From an uncultured Nocardioidaceae bacterium (GTDB lineage: Bacteria > Actinomycetota > Actinomycetes > Propionibacteriales > Nocardioidaceae), in NCBI GenBank assembly GCA_902805855.1, contig CADCUJ010000008.1, forward strand, positions 1 to 52,440: 52,440 nt of DNA. Reading direction: 5' to 3'. Numbering within the stretch: the first letter of the stretch is position 1; each line of letters begins with the position of its first letter. Position numbers and translations under genes: made by a program. The notes below the pieces were generated by a model. It was given only the letters and a program-made list of their open reading frames with translations. It did not search any database and was not told the origin of the DNA. Positions 15,978 to 26,323 of the stretch are shown here, piece by piece.

Positions 15978-16523
15978 ATGAATCCCTCCCTGGACCTCGG
16001 CCGTCCCGGCACCGGTGACGTCATCAAGCTCATCCTCGATGACCACCGACGGTTCGAGGAGCTGCTTCGCCTGCTCCGGGACAGCAGCGAGGACCGAGAC
16101 GCGGTACGACGGGCGTTCGCCACGCTGCACGTCGCCCACGCGGAGGCCGAGGAGCAGTTCGTCTACCCGACCCTGCGCCGCAAGGATGCGATCACCGAGC
16201 ACGAGGCCGAGCACGGCGAGGAGGAGCACGCCGAGGCCGAGCAGGCGCTGCTGGCGGTGCTGGAGCTCGAGGAGACAGCCGGCGAGTCGTTCGACGACGC
16301 GGTGGAGAACCTCGCCACCGCGGTCAACCACCATCTCACCGAGGAGGAGCTGACGATCCTCAACCCAGCGCGTGACCAGGTCTCCGCCCAGGTCCGCAGC
16401 GAGCTGGGTGAGCGGTTCGCGACCGAGCGCAACAAGCAGATCGACGGCGACTGCGGCCGGGTCGAGAATGTCCGGCGCATCGTGGAGCGCGCCGACAACG
16501 AGGGCATCCTCGACGACGAGTGA
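15978..16523 (+). CDS. Hemerythrin HHE-domain protein
   Basis: A 181-residue all-helical protein with the HHE cation-binding pattern: LDDHRRFEELL (about residues 20-30), HVAHAEAEEQFVYP (about 51-64), EHEAEHGEEEHAEAEQ (about 74-89) and VNHHLTEEELTIL (about 117-129). These His and Glu residues are arranged to bind a di-iron centre. Related actinobacterial proteins act as oxygen, nitric oxide or peroxide sensors or handle iron; the specific role here is unknown. Cytosolic and acidic. Its stop is 3 bp from the stop of the convergent NlpC/P60 gene, so the two transcripts must overlap unless they end inside coding sequence. Confidence 0.88.
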   Translation: MNPSLDLGRPGTGDVIKLILDDHRRFEELLRLLRDSSEDRDAVRRAFATLHVAHAEAEEQFVYPTLRRKDAITEHEAEHGEEEHAEAEQALLAVLELEETAGESFDDAVENLATAVNHHLTEEELTILNPARDQVSAQVRSELGERFATERNKQIDGDCGRVENVRRIVERADNEGILDDE

Positions 16524-16526
16524 GGC

Positions 16527-17456
16527 TCAGCTCCGCACCCGGCCGGCGGACACCAGGCTGCCGAGACGATGAGGGGCCAGGGGCTCCTCCTCGACCGCCT
16601 CCCCGTCCTCAGGTGCGTGCAGCATCCACCTGGTCCCCTCCGCGGTCACCGGAGCGGTCACGAAGCCCACGTGTGACACGGCCTTGCCGGCACGTGCGAA
16701 GAAGTACAGGTCACCCGGCACCACCTCGTCGAGATCGACGGGGCTGAGCACCGGCGACACCTCCTGGTCGTGCGCGTCCCGCGCGAAACCGATCCCGTGA
16801 GCTCGGTAGGCGAGCTGCACCAGGCCGGAGCAGTCGACCCCCCAGGCACTGGTGCCTCCCCACAGGTAGCGCACGCCCAGGAACTGCCTCGCGGTGCTCA
16901 GCAGGTCATCCGGCTCGGGTGGCGGTGGTCGGTCCCGCTGCGTGATCGTGACGGCGTCGGCCCGGAGGCGTCCCCGCCGTGACTCGGGCAGACGCACGCC
17001 GACGGTCTGCTCGTCCACCGCGTCGACCCACAATGTCGTGCCGCAGGACAGCTCGAGGCTCCCACCGCCGTCGAGGTGACACAGCGCCGTCGTGGTCCGC
17101 ACACACGCGCGGGTCCCGCCCTCGCCATTGGCCGGTCGCCCCAGGTGCGAGCTCGGGACCCACCCCGGGTAGCCACGATCGTCGAGTGACGAGGGCTGCC
17201 GCAGCGCGACGACGCGGGCCCAGCCCTCGGTCTCCTCGACCACCTGCACCGGCTCCCCCATCAGCAGCTGGGTCAGGGTGCGCCCGTGTAGGCCCGCGCG
17301 GCTGGGCAGGTCATCCATGCCGGCGAGCCACAGCGCGAGCTCTGGGTGGTCGAGGACCGCGGGTCGGTCGCTTTCGCGCGGTGCGGCGGGGGAGGTCCAC
17401 ATGGTGGCGACCTCGACCCGCACCTCTCGGCGGTCCGAGTCGTCCGACTCAGCCAC
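16527..17456 (-). CDS. NlpC/P60 family cysteine peptidase, probable cytosolic gamma-D-Glu-diamino acid peptidase
   Basis: 309 residues. Two SH3-like modules occupy about residues 10-175, and the NlpC/P60 domain about 183-290 with Cys209 in WGVDCSGLVQLAYRAHG, His262 in SHVGFVTAP and His280. There is no signal peptide, as in YkfC-type dipeptidyl peptidase VI, which cuts L-Ala-gamma-D-Glu-diaminopimelate peptides inside the cell. It lies directly behind a dipeptide epimerase gene with an 8-bp overlap, which is the neighbour expected for muropeptide salvage (ykfB-ykfC in Bacillus). The start is GTG 17456; ATG at residue 19 is an alternative. Specificity is inferred from context and needs assay. 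Confidence 0.83.
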   Translation of the reverse strand: MAESDDSDRREVRVEVATMWTSPAAPRESDRPAVLDHPELALWLAGMDDLPSRAGLHGRTLTQLLMGEPVQVVEETEGWARVVALRQPSSLDDRGYPGWVPSSHLGRPANGEGGTRACVRTTTALCHLDGGGSLELSCGTTLWVDAVDEQTVGVRLPESRRGRLRADAVTITQRDRPPPPEPDDLLSTARQFLGVRYLWGGTSAWGVDCSGLVQLAYRAHGIGFARDAHDQEVSPVLSPVDLDEVVPGDLYFFARAGKAVSHVGFVTAPVTAEGTRWMLHAPEDGEAVEEEPLAPHRLGSLVSAGRVRS

Positions 17457-18534
17457 CGGATGCCAGCCCGGCTATCCCGAGCCCCGGTGTCTGCGGAAGC
17501 ACCACCGTGGCACCGTCGTACCTGAGGCCACCGATGACCGCAGGGCAGGCAACCCACCACGCGGCGTCGAGGTCGCTGGTAGCGCTGGTGCCCTGGGCGG
17601 CAACCAGGCTGGCGGCGGCACCGACGCCGATCTCGGTCTCCATCATCGAGCCGACGATCGTGCCCATGCCGTGGGCGGTGGCCAGGGCGAGCAGTGTGCG
17701 AGCGTTGGTCAGGCCGCCACACTTGGCGAGCTTGATGTTGACCATGTCTGCCGCCCGGCGCCGGATCACCTCCATCAGGTCCCGGACACCGAAGACCGAC
17801 TCGTCGGCCATCACCGGCGTACCCACGCGCGAGGTCACCCAGGCGAGCCCGTCGAGATCGGCCGCAGCCACCGGTTGCTCGACGAGCTCGAGGTCTGCAG
17901 CGGCGTCCTCGAGCGAGCTGACGACGTGGACGGCCTCTCGGGCGGTCCAGCCCTGGTTGGCGTCCAGGCGGATCCGGGCAGTCGGTCCGGCAGCGTCCCG
18001 CGCGGCCATGACCCTGGCGACGTCGGTCGCTGCGTCGGCGCCGACCTTGAGCTTGAGGACCGAGAAACCATCCGCAGTCCGGTCTGCCGCTGCGCGGGCC
18101 ACCGCTTCGGTGTCCTCGGCCGCGAGGGTGACGTCGGTGGGCACCCGATGTGCCTTGCCCCCCAGGAAGACCGGAAGGCTCAGCCCCCGTCGGCGGGCCA
18201 CCAGGTCGTGCAAGGCCACGTCCACGGCCGCCTTCGCTCCGAAGTTGCCGACCACGGCACCGGCGACCGAGGCCGTGAGCGGAGCCAGCTCCTCGACATC
18301 CGCGCCGGCCAGCACCGCTTGCAACGGCCCGAGCACGCACGCCTCGGCTCCCACGGTGGACTCGCCGGTGACCTTCCACACCTGCGGCGCCTCGCCCCAG
18401 CCGGTGACCCCGTCGGCGTCGGTGATGGCGACCACGAGCGACTCGACGGCGGTGGTGCGCCGCAGTGCGGTCACGAAGGGCGTGTGCAGCGGCACGGACA
18501 ACCGGTGGGTCTCGACCCGCTCGATCCTGCTCAT
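17449..18534 (-). CDS. Dipeptide epimerase of the enolase superfamily (L-Ala-D/L-Glu epimerase-like)
   Basis: 361 residues of the muconate lactonizing enzyme subgroup. The first catalytic Lys is in SVLKLKVGAD, metal ligands are in RIRLDANQGW, LVEQPV and ADESVFG, and the second Lys is in NIKLAKCGG. The C-terminal SDLDAAWW supplies the Asp-x-Asp pair that in dipeptide epimerases holds the substrate amino group, which separates them from muconate enzymes. The reaction would convert L-Ala-D-Glu, released from peptidoglycan, to L-Ala-L-Glu for general peptidases. ATG 18534 overlaps the upstream stop as ATGA, and the downstream gene is an NlpC/P60 peptidase. Substrate specificity is inferred from these residues and the neighbours. 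Confidence 0.87.
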   Translation of the reverse strand: MSRIERVETHRLSVPLHTPFVTALRRTTAVESLVVAITDADGVTGWGEAPQVWKVTGESTVGAEACVLGPLQAVLAGADVEELAPLTASVAGAVVGNFGAKAAVDVALHDLVARRRGLSLPVFLGGKAHRVPTDVTLAAEDTEAVARAAADRTADGFSVLKLKVGADAATDVARVMAARDAAGPTARIRLDANQGWTAREAVHVVSSLEDAAADLELVEQPVAAADLDGLAWVTSRVGTPVMADESVFGVRDLMEVIRRRAADMVNIKLAKCGGLTNARTLLALATAHGMGTIVGSMMETEIGVGAAASLVAAQGTSATSDLDAAWWVACPAVIGGLRYDGATVVLPQTPGLGIAGLASGG

Positions 18535-19379
18535 CGGGCGTTTGCCTCCCAGGCGGCCCGGCCGACATCCGCGATCAAGGCGCTGGCCACCTCGTCCGGG
18601 ACGGCCACGGTGGTGCAGACGACCAGCACGAACGGGTCGCTGTCGACGGGGCGCACCAGGGCCACGTCGTGGGCCACGCCCTCGACCCAGCCGGTCTTGT
18701 TCGCGACGTAGGTGCCGGCGGGCAGCCCTGCCGCGACCTTGTCCCGGTGCTCCTGCTGCGCCAGGACGGACTCGACGTCGGCACACATCGGCGGGGGGCC
18801 GAGCCGGCGATCGGCGACACCGGCCATCACCACGGCGAGGTCGCGCGCGGTGACGAGGTTGTCCATCCCGGCCCGCCGCGCGACGGCGTCCTCGATACCG
18901 CGTGGCAGCACCGTGTCCGACGAACAGCCGGACGCGGCCAGCACGGCGGCGACCTCCGCGGTCCCGACGTGCTCGAGAGCGATGTTGGTGGCGAGGTTGC
19001 CGGACTTGACGATCGCGTGGCGGACGAGATCCCGCAGGGGAGCGGTCGAGCCGACCAGCGCCCAGGTGTCGTCGTCCTGGTCCTGGTCCTGGCTCAGTGA
19101 GAACGAGGAGCCGTCGGCGGCCGAGCGGAACTCGTTGCGCACGGGCACCGGTGCGTCCAGGTCGATCTCACCGCGCTCGTGCCGCCGGTAGGCCGCGATC
19201 AGCAGCGGCAGCTTCATGGTGCTCGCGGCGTAGTGACGCACATGGTCGTCACGGACGTACCACGGCTGCCCCGAAGTGGCGCCGAGCCACACCGAGACAC
19301 GGTCTGCGTCACCAGATGCGTACTGGTCCAGAAAAGCCGAGCTGATGGCGTCGATCTCGTTCACGTCGCCCCAGCCCAT
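18531..19379 (-). CDS. Serine hydrolase with class A beta-lactamase/PBP motifs, no signal peptide
   Basis: 282 residues with all three penicillin-recognising motifs: Ser53-Thr-Met-Lys56, Ser-Gly-Asn in KSGNLATN, and KTG in NKTGWVEG. There is no signal peptide or lipobox, so unlike a resistance beta-lactamase it should act in the cytosol. It begins an operon with a dipeptide epimerase (ATGA overlap) and an NlpC/P60 peptidase, which suggests an LD/DD-peptidase or amidase acting on imported wall peptides, taking the place of the YkfA LD-carboxypeptidase of Bacillus. That role is inference. I choose ATG 19379 because TAGGGT lies 7 nt upstream; GTG 19388 would start inside that box. Confidence 0.8.
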   Translation of the reverse strand: MGWGDVNEIDAISSAFLDQYASGDADRVSVWLGATSGQPWYVRDDHVRHYAASTMKLPLLIAAYRRHERGEIDLDAPVPVRNEFRSAADGSSFSLSQDQDQDDDTWALVGSTAPLRDLVRHAIVKSGNLATNIALEHVGTAEVAAVLAASGCSSDTVLPRGIEDAVARRAGMDNLVTARDLAVVMAGVADRRLGPPPMCADVESVLAQQEHRDKVAAGLPAGTYVANKTGWVEGVAHDVALVRPVDSDPFVLVVCTTVAVPDEVASALIADVGRAAWEANAR

Positions 19380-19386
19380 GGTCCGC

Positions 19387-19392
19387 ACCCTA
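19387..19392 (-). promoter_or_regulatory. -10 box (TAGGGT) of the muropeptide-type operon
   Basis: On the minus strand TAGGGT ends 7 nt before ATG 19379. It rules against the GTG at 19388, which would lie inside the box, and predicts a leaderless operon mRNA. Confidence 0.5.
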
Positions 19393-19454
19393 GTCGTGGG
19401 CGCCGGAAGGGAGCAGAGGCACGGCGACGTCCGTGGACCTGGTCACGCCCATGA

Positions 19455-19468
19455 TAGAACTCGTTCCA
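19455..19468. promoter_or_regulatory. Palindromic operator candidate matching TnnAACnnGTTnnA
   Basis: TAGAACTCGTTCCA fits the 14-bp pattern described for the TetR-family regulator KstR of mycobacteria. It lies 59 bp upstream of the glycosyltransferase start and 62 bp from the divergent -10 box at 19387. TAGAAC could also be part of a -10 element. No regulator gene of this type is in the window. Confidence 0.4.
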
Positions 19469-19514
19469 CTGCCGGCTGCTGGTCCCCAGATCCTCGTGCA
19501 CTGGGGTGAATCGC

Positions 19515-19523
19515 AAGGAGGTG
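19515..19523 (+). promoter_or_regulatory. Strong ribosome binding site fixing the GTG start of the glycosyltransferase
   Basis: AAGGAGGTG ends 4 nt before GTG 19528. It is the most complete Shine-Dalgarno sequence in the window, in contrast to the many leaderless-type starts around it. Confidence 0.8.
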
Positions 19524-19527
19524 CCAG

Positions 19528-20766
19528 GTGCGGGTCGCGCTCCTGTCCTACCGCAGCAAGCCGCACTGCGGCGGCCAAGGCGTCTACGTGCGCCACCTCA
19601 GCCGGGAGCTCGTGGCCATCGGCCACCAGGTCGAGGTGTTCTCCGGACAGCCGTACCCCGAGCTGGACCCCGGTGTGCGGCTGACCAAGCTGCCCAGCCT
19701 CGACCTCTACCGTGAGCCGGACCCGTTCCGCACGCCGAGACCGGGAGAGATCCGCGACCTGGTCGACGTCCTCGAGCTCGCCACCATGTACACCGCCGGG
19801 TTCCCCGAACCGCTCACCTTCAGCCTGCGCGCGGCGCGCGTGCTGAAGCAGCGGCTGCCAGAGTTCGACGTCGTGCACGACAACCAGACCCTGGGCTACG
19901 GCCTGCTCGCGCTCGGCCGTGCGGGCGTCCCGATGGTCGCCACGATCCACCACCCCATCACGTTCGACCGCCGCGCAGACCTTGCCGCCGCGAGTGGCTG
20001 GAGGCGGCTGTCCACGAGGCGCTGGTACGGGTTCCTCGCCATGCAGGCACGGGTCGCTCGACGGATGCCGCGCGTCCTCACCGTCTCGGAGTCCTCGGCG
20101 CGCGACATCGTGACCGACTTCCGCGTCCCCGCCGAGCGTGTCCGGGTGGTGCCGCTGGGCGTGGACACGGAGGTCTTCTCCCCGCCCACGCGGTCACGGG
20201 TTCCCGGTCGGATCGTGGCGATGGCCAGTGCGGACACTGCGATGAAGGGCGTCTCCATCCTGCTGGAGGCGTTCGCGAAGCTGCGCACCGAGCGGGACCT
20301 CGAGCTGGTGCTGGTCACCCGCCCCAAGCCCGGTGGACGCACCCTGCGGCTGGTCGACAGCCTGTCCATCCGGGACGGCGTCCGCTTCCTCAGCGGGCTC
20401 AGCGACGACGAGCTGGCCGAGCTGGTGGGGTCAGCGCAGGTCGCCTGCGTCCCTTCGCTCTACGAAGGCTTCTCCCTACCCACCGTGGAGGCGATGGCCT
20501 GTGGCACTCCGCTCGTCGTCAGCCGCGCCGGGGCGTTGCCAGAGGTCGTCGGCGAGGACGGCCGGTGCGCGGACCTGGTCACCCCCGGTGACGTCGGCGA
20601 GCTTGCGGCAGCGCTGTCCGACCTGATGGACGACCCGGACCGCCGTCGGCGGATGGGGATCGCGAGCCGCCGCCGTGCCGTGGAGCGGTTCAGCTGGCGT
20701 GCTGTGGCCGAGGCGACCGCGGCGACCTATGCCAGCGCGATCGAGGACGGGGCGGGCCGATGCTGA
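19528..20766 (+). CDS. Glycosyltransferase family 4 protein
   Basis: A 412-residue GT-B fold retaining glycosyltransferase. The N-terminal acceptor domain has the loop SKPHCGGQGVYVRHLS (residues about 9-24); the C-terminal domain has ASADTAMKGVSILLEAF and the nucleotide-sugar E-x7-E element in SLYEGFSLPTVEAMACGTPL (about 312-331), then the terminal helix RRRMGIASRRRAVERFSW. There is no membrane segment, so it would work at the cytosolic membrane face or on a soluble acceptor. It opens a tight operon: the methyltransferase starts 7 bp before its stop, and the toroid gene follows. Donor and acceptor are unknown. Confidence 0.9.
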   Translation: MRVALLSYRSKPHCGGQGVYVRHLSRELVAIGHQVEVFSGQPYPELDPGVRLTKLPSLDLYREPDPFRTPRPGEIRDLVDVLELATMYTAGFPEPLTFSLRAARVLKQRLPEFDVVHDNQTLGYGLLALGRAGVPMVATIHHPITFDRRADLAAASGWRRLSTRRWYGFLAMQARVARRMPRVLTVSESSARDIVTDFRVPAERVRVVPLGVDTEVFSPPTRSRVPGRIVAMASADTAMKGVSILLEAFAKLRTERDLELVLVTRPKPGGRTLRLVDSLSIRDGVRFLSGLSDDELAELVGSAQVACVPSLYEGFSLPTVEAMACGTPLVVSRAGALPEVVGEDGRCADLVTPGDVGELAAALSDLMDDPDRRRRMGIASRRRAVERFSWRAVAEATAATYASAIEDGAGRC

Positions 20767-21469
20767 CAGTCGACTTCGACCGGCTCCAGGTCGCAGCGGG
20801 GCAGCGGGTGCTCGACCTGGGCTGCGGCGCCGGCCGGCACGCGTTCGAGCTCTACCGGCGAGGTGCCGACGTGGTCGCCTTCGACCGGGACCCGGACGAG
20901 CTGGCCGCGGTCTGCGACATGTTCGCCGCCATGCGGGCGGCGGGGGAGGCGCCGGCCGGGGCGGAGGCGGACGTCAAGGAAGGTGACGCGCTGCAGCTCC
21001 CCTTCGCCGACGGCGAGTTCGACCGGGTGGTGGCAGCCGAGGTCCTCGAGCACATCCCGGACGACGAGACCGCGATCGCCGAGCTGGCCCGGGTGCTCCG
21101 CCCGGGCGGGACGCTCGCGGTGACCGTGCCCCGCTGGCTCCCGGAGCGGATCTGCTGGGCGCTCTCGCAGGACTACCACGAGACCGAGGGCGGACACGTG
21201 CGGATCTACCGGCGGCGAGAGCTGGTCGCCAAGGTGGTCTCCGCCGGGCTCCGCCTCACCGATGTCGCCCACGCGCACGCGCTGCACTCCCCGTACTGGT
21301 GGCTCAAGTGCGCCGTCGGCGTGCACGATGCCGAGCATTCGCTGACCCGGGCGTATCACCGGCTGCTGGTCTGGGACATCAGCCGGCGGCCGTGGCTGAC
21401 ACGCACGGCGGAGCGGCTGCTCGACCCGCTCATCGGCAAGAGCATGGTTCTCTACTTCACGAAGCCGTG

Positions 21470-21470
<1 letters not shown>
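20760..21470 (+). CDS. Class I SAM-dependent methyltransferase
   Basis: 236 residues. SAM motif I is VLDLGCGAGRHAFELYRRGA (about residues 17-36), followed by the acidic ribose-binding FDRDPDE, then the loop DALQLPFADGEFDRVVAAEV and the strand RVLRPGGTLAVTVP. The rest is a substrate lid with YHETEGGHVRIYRRRELV, seen in UbiE/small-molecule methyltransferases. The N-terminus starts directly at LTVDFDRLQ. It overlaps the glycosyltransferase by 7 bp, and its TGA shares one base with the toroid ATG (TGATG), so translation of the three is probably coupled. It may methylate the sugar or the lipid/aglycone made by this cluster. Confidence 0.9.
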
Positions 21471-23975
<2,505 letters not shown>

Positions 23976-23982
23976 GCCGCCG

Positions 23983-23988
23983 ATCCTA
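23983..23988 (-). promoter_or_regulatory. -10 box (TAGGAT) of the amidotransferase-methyltransferase operon
   Basis: On the minus strand TAGGAT ends 7 nt before GTG 23975, which is consistent with a leaderless mRNA and fixes the start. Confidence 0.5.
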
Positions 23989-24041
23989 GAGAGCACGAAA
24001 ATGGTTCGCCCTGGCGCGCCTTCAGTTGCCACTCTGGTGCC

Positions 24042-25028
24042 ATGGAGATCCGCCGCTTCACCGCCGCTGACCTGGGCACGGTGTCCGCCGCCGTCGAGCT
24101 CGGCAACGCCGCCGCCAAAGTGGACGCACCGTTCAGCCATCCGGAGACGGTGCACAGCTTCGCGTCGTGGATGCGCTACGCGTGGGACGGCGAGACTCCG
24201 GAGAACTACGCTGCGTGGGACGAAGGGTCGATGGTCGGCACGCTCGCACTCTCGGTCAGCGAGTGGGACAACACCCACGTCGCCTGGGTCACCGTCCTGG
24301 TGCACCCCGACATGCGACGACGAGGTTTCGGGACCCGGCTGCTGGAGTTCGCGGAGGCCAGGACCCGCGAGCTCGGCAGGACCAGCCTCGGCGGCGACGG
24401 CTGGGAGACGGACGCTGCACGCGGGTTCGCTGACAAGCACGGTTACCCGCAGAAGAGCTCAGCCATCAACCGGCGGCAGTACCTCGACGCAGTCGACCCA
24501 CAGGTGCTCTCCCGGATGTACGACGAAGCCGCGGCCGCGTCCTCGGCGTACGAGCTGGTCCGGATCGTCGGCCGCACCCCTGACGACATGCTGGACGCGG
24601 TGGCGGCGATGACGGCGGCGATCAACGACGCGCCCACCGACGACCTGGACATCGAGGACGAGGTCTTCCCGAGAGAGCGGGTGGCCGCCTATGAGAACGC
24701 GCAGATCGCCAGCGATCGTCGCTTCTACCGCGTGCTGGCCCGGCACCGTGTGTCCGGCGACCTCGCCGGGCACACCGTCGTGGCAGTGGAGGCAGAACGG
24801 CCGGAGATCGGCGACCAGCACGACACCGCGGTGCTCCATGCACACCGAGGGCACCGGCTCGGCCTGCTGGTCAAGACCGACATGCTCCGGTGGCTCGCCG
24901 AGGCGGAGCCGCAACTCGAGACGATCGACACCTGGAACGCCGAGTCCAACGGCCACATGATCTCGGTGAACGAGGAGCTCGGTTACCGGGTGCTCGGTCG
25001 GGAGCTGAGCTTCCAGCGCAGCCTCTGA
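24042..25028 (+). CDS. Tandem GNAT-domain N-acetyltransferase
   Basis: 328 residues in two GNAT halves. The first has a full acetyl-CoA pyrophosphate-binding loop, VLVHPDMRRRGFGTRLLEFA (about 86-105). The second has the related HAHRGHRLGLLVKTDML (about 267-283) and ends with NEELGYRVLGRELSFQ, the usual final strand of this fold. Tandem GNATs include mycothiol synthase, but that enzyme cannot be assumed here. The substrate is unknown. It is divergent from the amidotransferase gene; a weak CACTCT hexamer lies 6 nt before the ATG. The aldo/keto reductase gene follows after 53 bp. Confidence 0.87.
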   Translation: MEIRRFTAADLGTVSAAVELGNAAAKVDAPFSHPETVHSFASWMRYAWDGETPENYAAWDEGSMVGTLALSVSEWDNTHVAWVTVLVHPDMRRRGFGTRLLEFAEARTRELGRTSLGGDGWETDAARGFADKHGYPQKSSAINRRQYLDAVDPQVLSRMYDEAAAASSAYELVRIVGRTPDDMLDAVAAMTAAINDAPTDDLDIEDEVFPRERVAAYENAQIASDRRFYRVLARHRVSGDLAGHTVVAVEAERPEIGDQHDTAVLHAHRGHRLGLLVKTDMLRWLAEAEPQLETIDTWNAESNGHMISVNEELGYRVLGRELSFQRSL

Positions 25029-25081
25029 CGGCGAGGCGGTCGCCGCGGTTTGCCTGGAGCCGACCCGGGTACCGGCCGCGG

Positions 25082-25858
25082 ATGGGAATCCCCGCGGACG
25101 TCACCCTCAACACCGGCGCGACGATGCCGGTCCTCGGCTTCGGCACCTGGCAGCTGCGCGGGGACGAGTGCCGACGCGCGGTGGCAGCGGCGCTCGAGGC
25201 CGGGTACCGCATGCTGGACACCGCGGCAATCTACGGCAACGAGGAGCAGGTCGGCCTGGGCATGCGCGACGCCGGCCTGGAGCGGGAGGACGTCTTCGTC
25301 TGCACCAAGCTCGCCGGCCGCGATCACGGGCGGACGTCGGATGCCGCCCGGGAGAGCATGGAACGGCTCGGCGTCGAGTACCTGGACTGTTACCTGATCC
25401 ACTGGCCGGCAGGTCAGACGGCTGACTTCGAGGTGTGGGCGGAGATGGAGCGGCTGCACGCAGACGGGGCCTTGCGGTCGATCGGCGTGAGCAACTACTC
25501 GGTGGCCCTGATCGAGCAGCTGCTCGACCGCGGCGACGTGCCGCCGGCCGTCAACCAGGTGGAAATGAACCCCTTCACCCATCCCCGCGACATCGTCAAG
25601 CTCTGCCGAGACCAGGCCATCGCGGTGCAGGCATACAGCCCGCTCGGGCAGGCATCCAGGCTCGACGACAGTCGGGTCGCTCGGGTGGCCGACCGGGTGG
25701 GCCGTACGCCGGCGCAGGTGATGCTGCGCTGGGGCATCCAGCACGGCGCGGTGGTGATCCCGAAGTCAGCGAACCGGGAGCGGATCACCGCCAACGCCCA
25801 GGTGTTCGACTTCGAACTTGCCGAGGCCGACATGGCTGCCCTGGACGAGCTCGGCTGA
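25082..25858 (+). CDS. Aldo/keto reductase
   Basis: 258 residues of a TIM-barrel NADPH-dependent carbonyl reductase. The start motif LNTGATMPVLGFGTWQL is followed by the catalytic Asp and Tyr in MLDTAAIYGNEEQVG (about 44-58), Lys in VFVCTKLAG and His in YLIHWP, then the NADPH-binding block IPKSANRERITAN near the end. This is the pattern of the AKR5-like (2,5-diketo-gluconate/methylglyoxal reductase) branch. It is slightly shorter than the usual 270-280 residues because the C-terminal loop is reduced. Substrate is not predictable. ATG 25082 is chosen because it starts right at the conserved N-terminus. Confidence 0.92.
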   Translation: MGIPADVTLNTGATMPVLGFGTWQLRGDECRRAVAAALEAGYRMLDTAAIYGNEEQVGLGMRDAGLEREDVFVCTKLAGRDHGRTSDAARESMERLGVEYLDCYLIHWPAGQTADFEVWAEMERLHADGALRSIGVSNYSVALIEQLLDRGDVPPAVNQVEMNPFTHPRDIVKLCRDQAIAVQAYSPLGQASRLDDSRVARVADRVGRTPAQVMLRWGIQHGAVVIPKSANRERITANAQVFDFELAEADMAALDELG

Positions 25859-25873
25859 CCCGGCCGCAGCGGC

Positions 25874-26254
25874 TCAGTAGACCAGCGTGCGGTCTGCCTC
25901 GAAGGCGAGCTGCACCAGCTTCTGCGGCATGGCCAGCTCGGCCTGCTTGTCCGCGAGGTCGGCCTCGGTGACGCCGCGGGCCTTGCTCGACATCCCGGAC
26001 ACGTAGAAGCGGCCGCCGGCCGCCGCGACGGCGTCGAACGACTCCCGCAGCGACCCGGTCCCCAACCCCACCAGCGACGTGAGCACGGCGTCCGGGATCA
26101 GCTGGACGCCGTCACCGGCCAGGAAGACGCTGACGTCGTGACCCTCCTCGGGCCGGTGAGCCCGAGCCTGCCGAGTGGGTCGGCCGCTGGCAAGGGCGGC
26201 GTAGACCACTGCTCCGTGGGGTGGCTCGATGTCCACCTCGGCGAGCTCGCTCAT
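25874..26254 (-). CDS. DsrE/F-like family protein
   Basis: A 126-residue small alpha/beta protein. The segments GAVVYAALASGRPTR, GHDVSVFLAGDGVQLI and AAGGRFYVSGMSSKARGV fit the DsrE-like fold found in sulfur-relay and peroxiredoxin-like stand-alone proteins. There is no Cys at the usual sulfur-transfer position (FYVSGMS has Ser where many have Cys), so persulfide transfer is doubtful. ATG 26254 has GGAGGAAAC directly upstream. It is convergent with the aldo/keto reductase (15 bp between stops) and divergent from the DUF3072 gene. Confidence 0.72.
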   Translation of the reverse strand: MSELAEVDIEPPHGAVVYAALASGRPTRQARAHRPEEGHDVSVFLAGDGVQLIPDAVLTSLVGLGTGSLRESFDAVAAAGGRFYVSGMSSKARGVTEADLADKQAELAMPQKLVQLAFEADRTLVY

Positions 26255-26310
26255 GTTTCCTCCGCCGGTGACGCCACCCCCGGAGGCGCGAGCGGGCTGG
26301 CCTGAGCGGG

Positions 26311-26316
26311 TAACGT
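26311..26316 (+). promoter_or_regulatory. -10 box (TAACGT) of the DUF3072 gene
   Basis: TAACGT ends 7 nt before ATG 26324, with no ribosome binding site between them; a leaderless mRNA is likely. Confidence 0.5.
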
Positions 26317-26323
26317 CGCCGCC

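Noticed and set aside
18531-19379. Antibiotic-resistance beta-lactamase
   Set aside because: It lacks an export signal and lies in an operon of cytosolic peptide-processing enzymes.
19457-19466. LexA box GAAC-TC-GTTC
   Set aside because: The half-sites are 2 nt apart instead of 4; it fits a TetR/KstR-type palindrome better.
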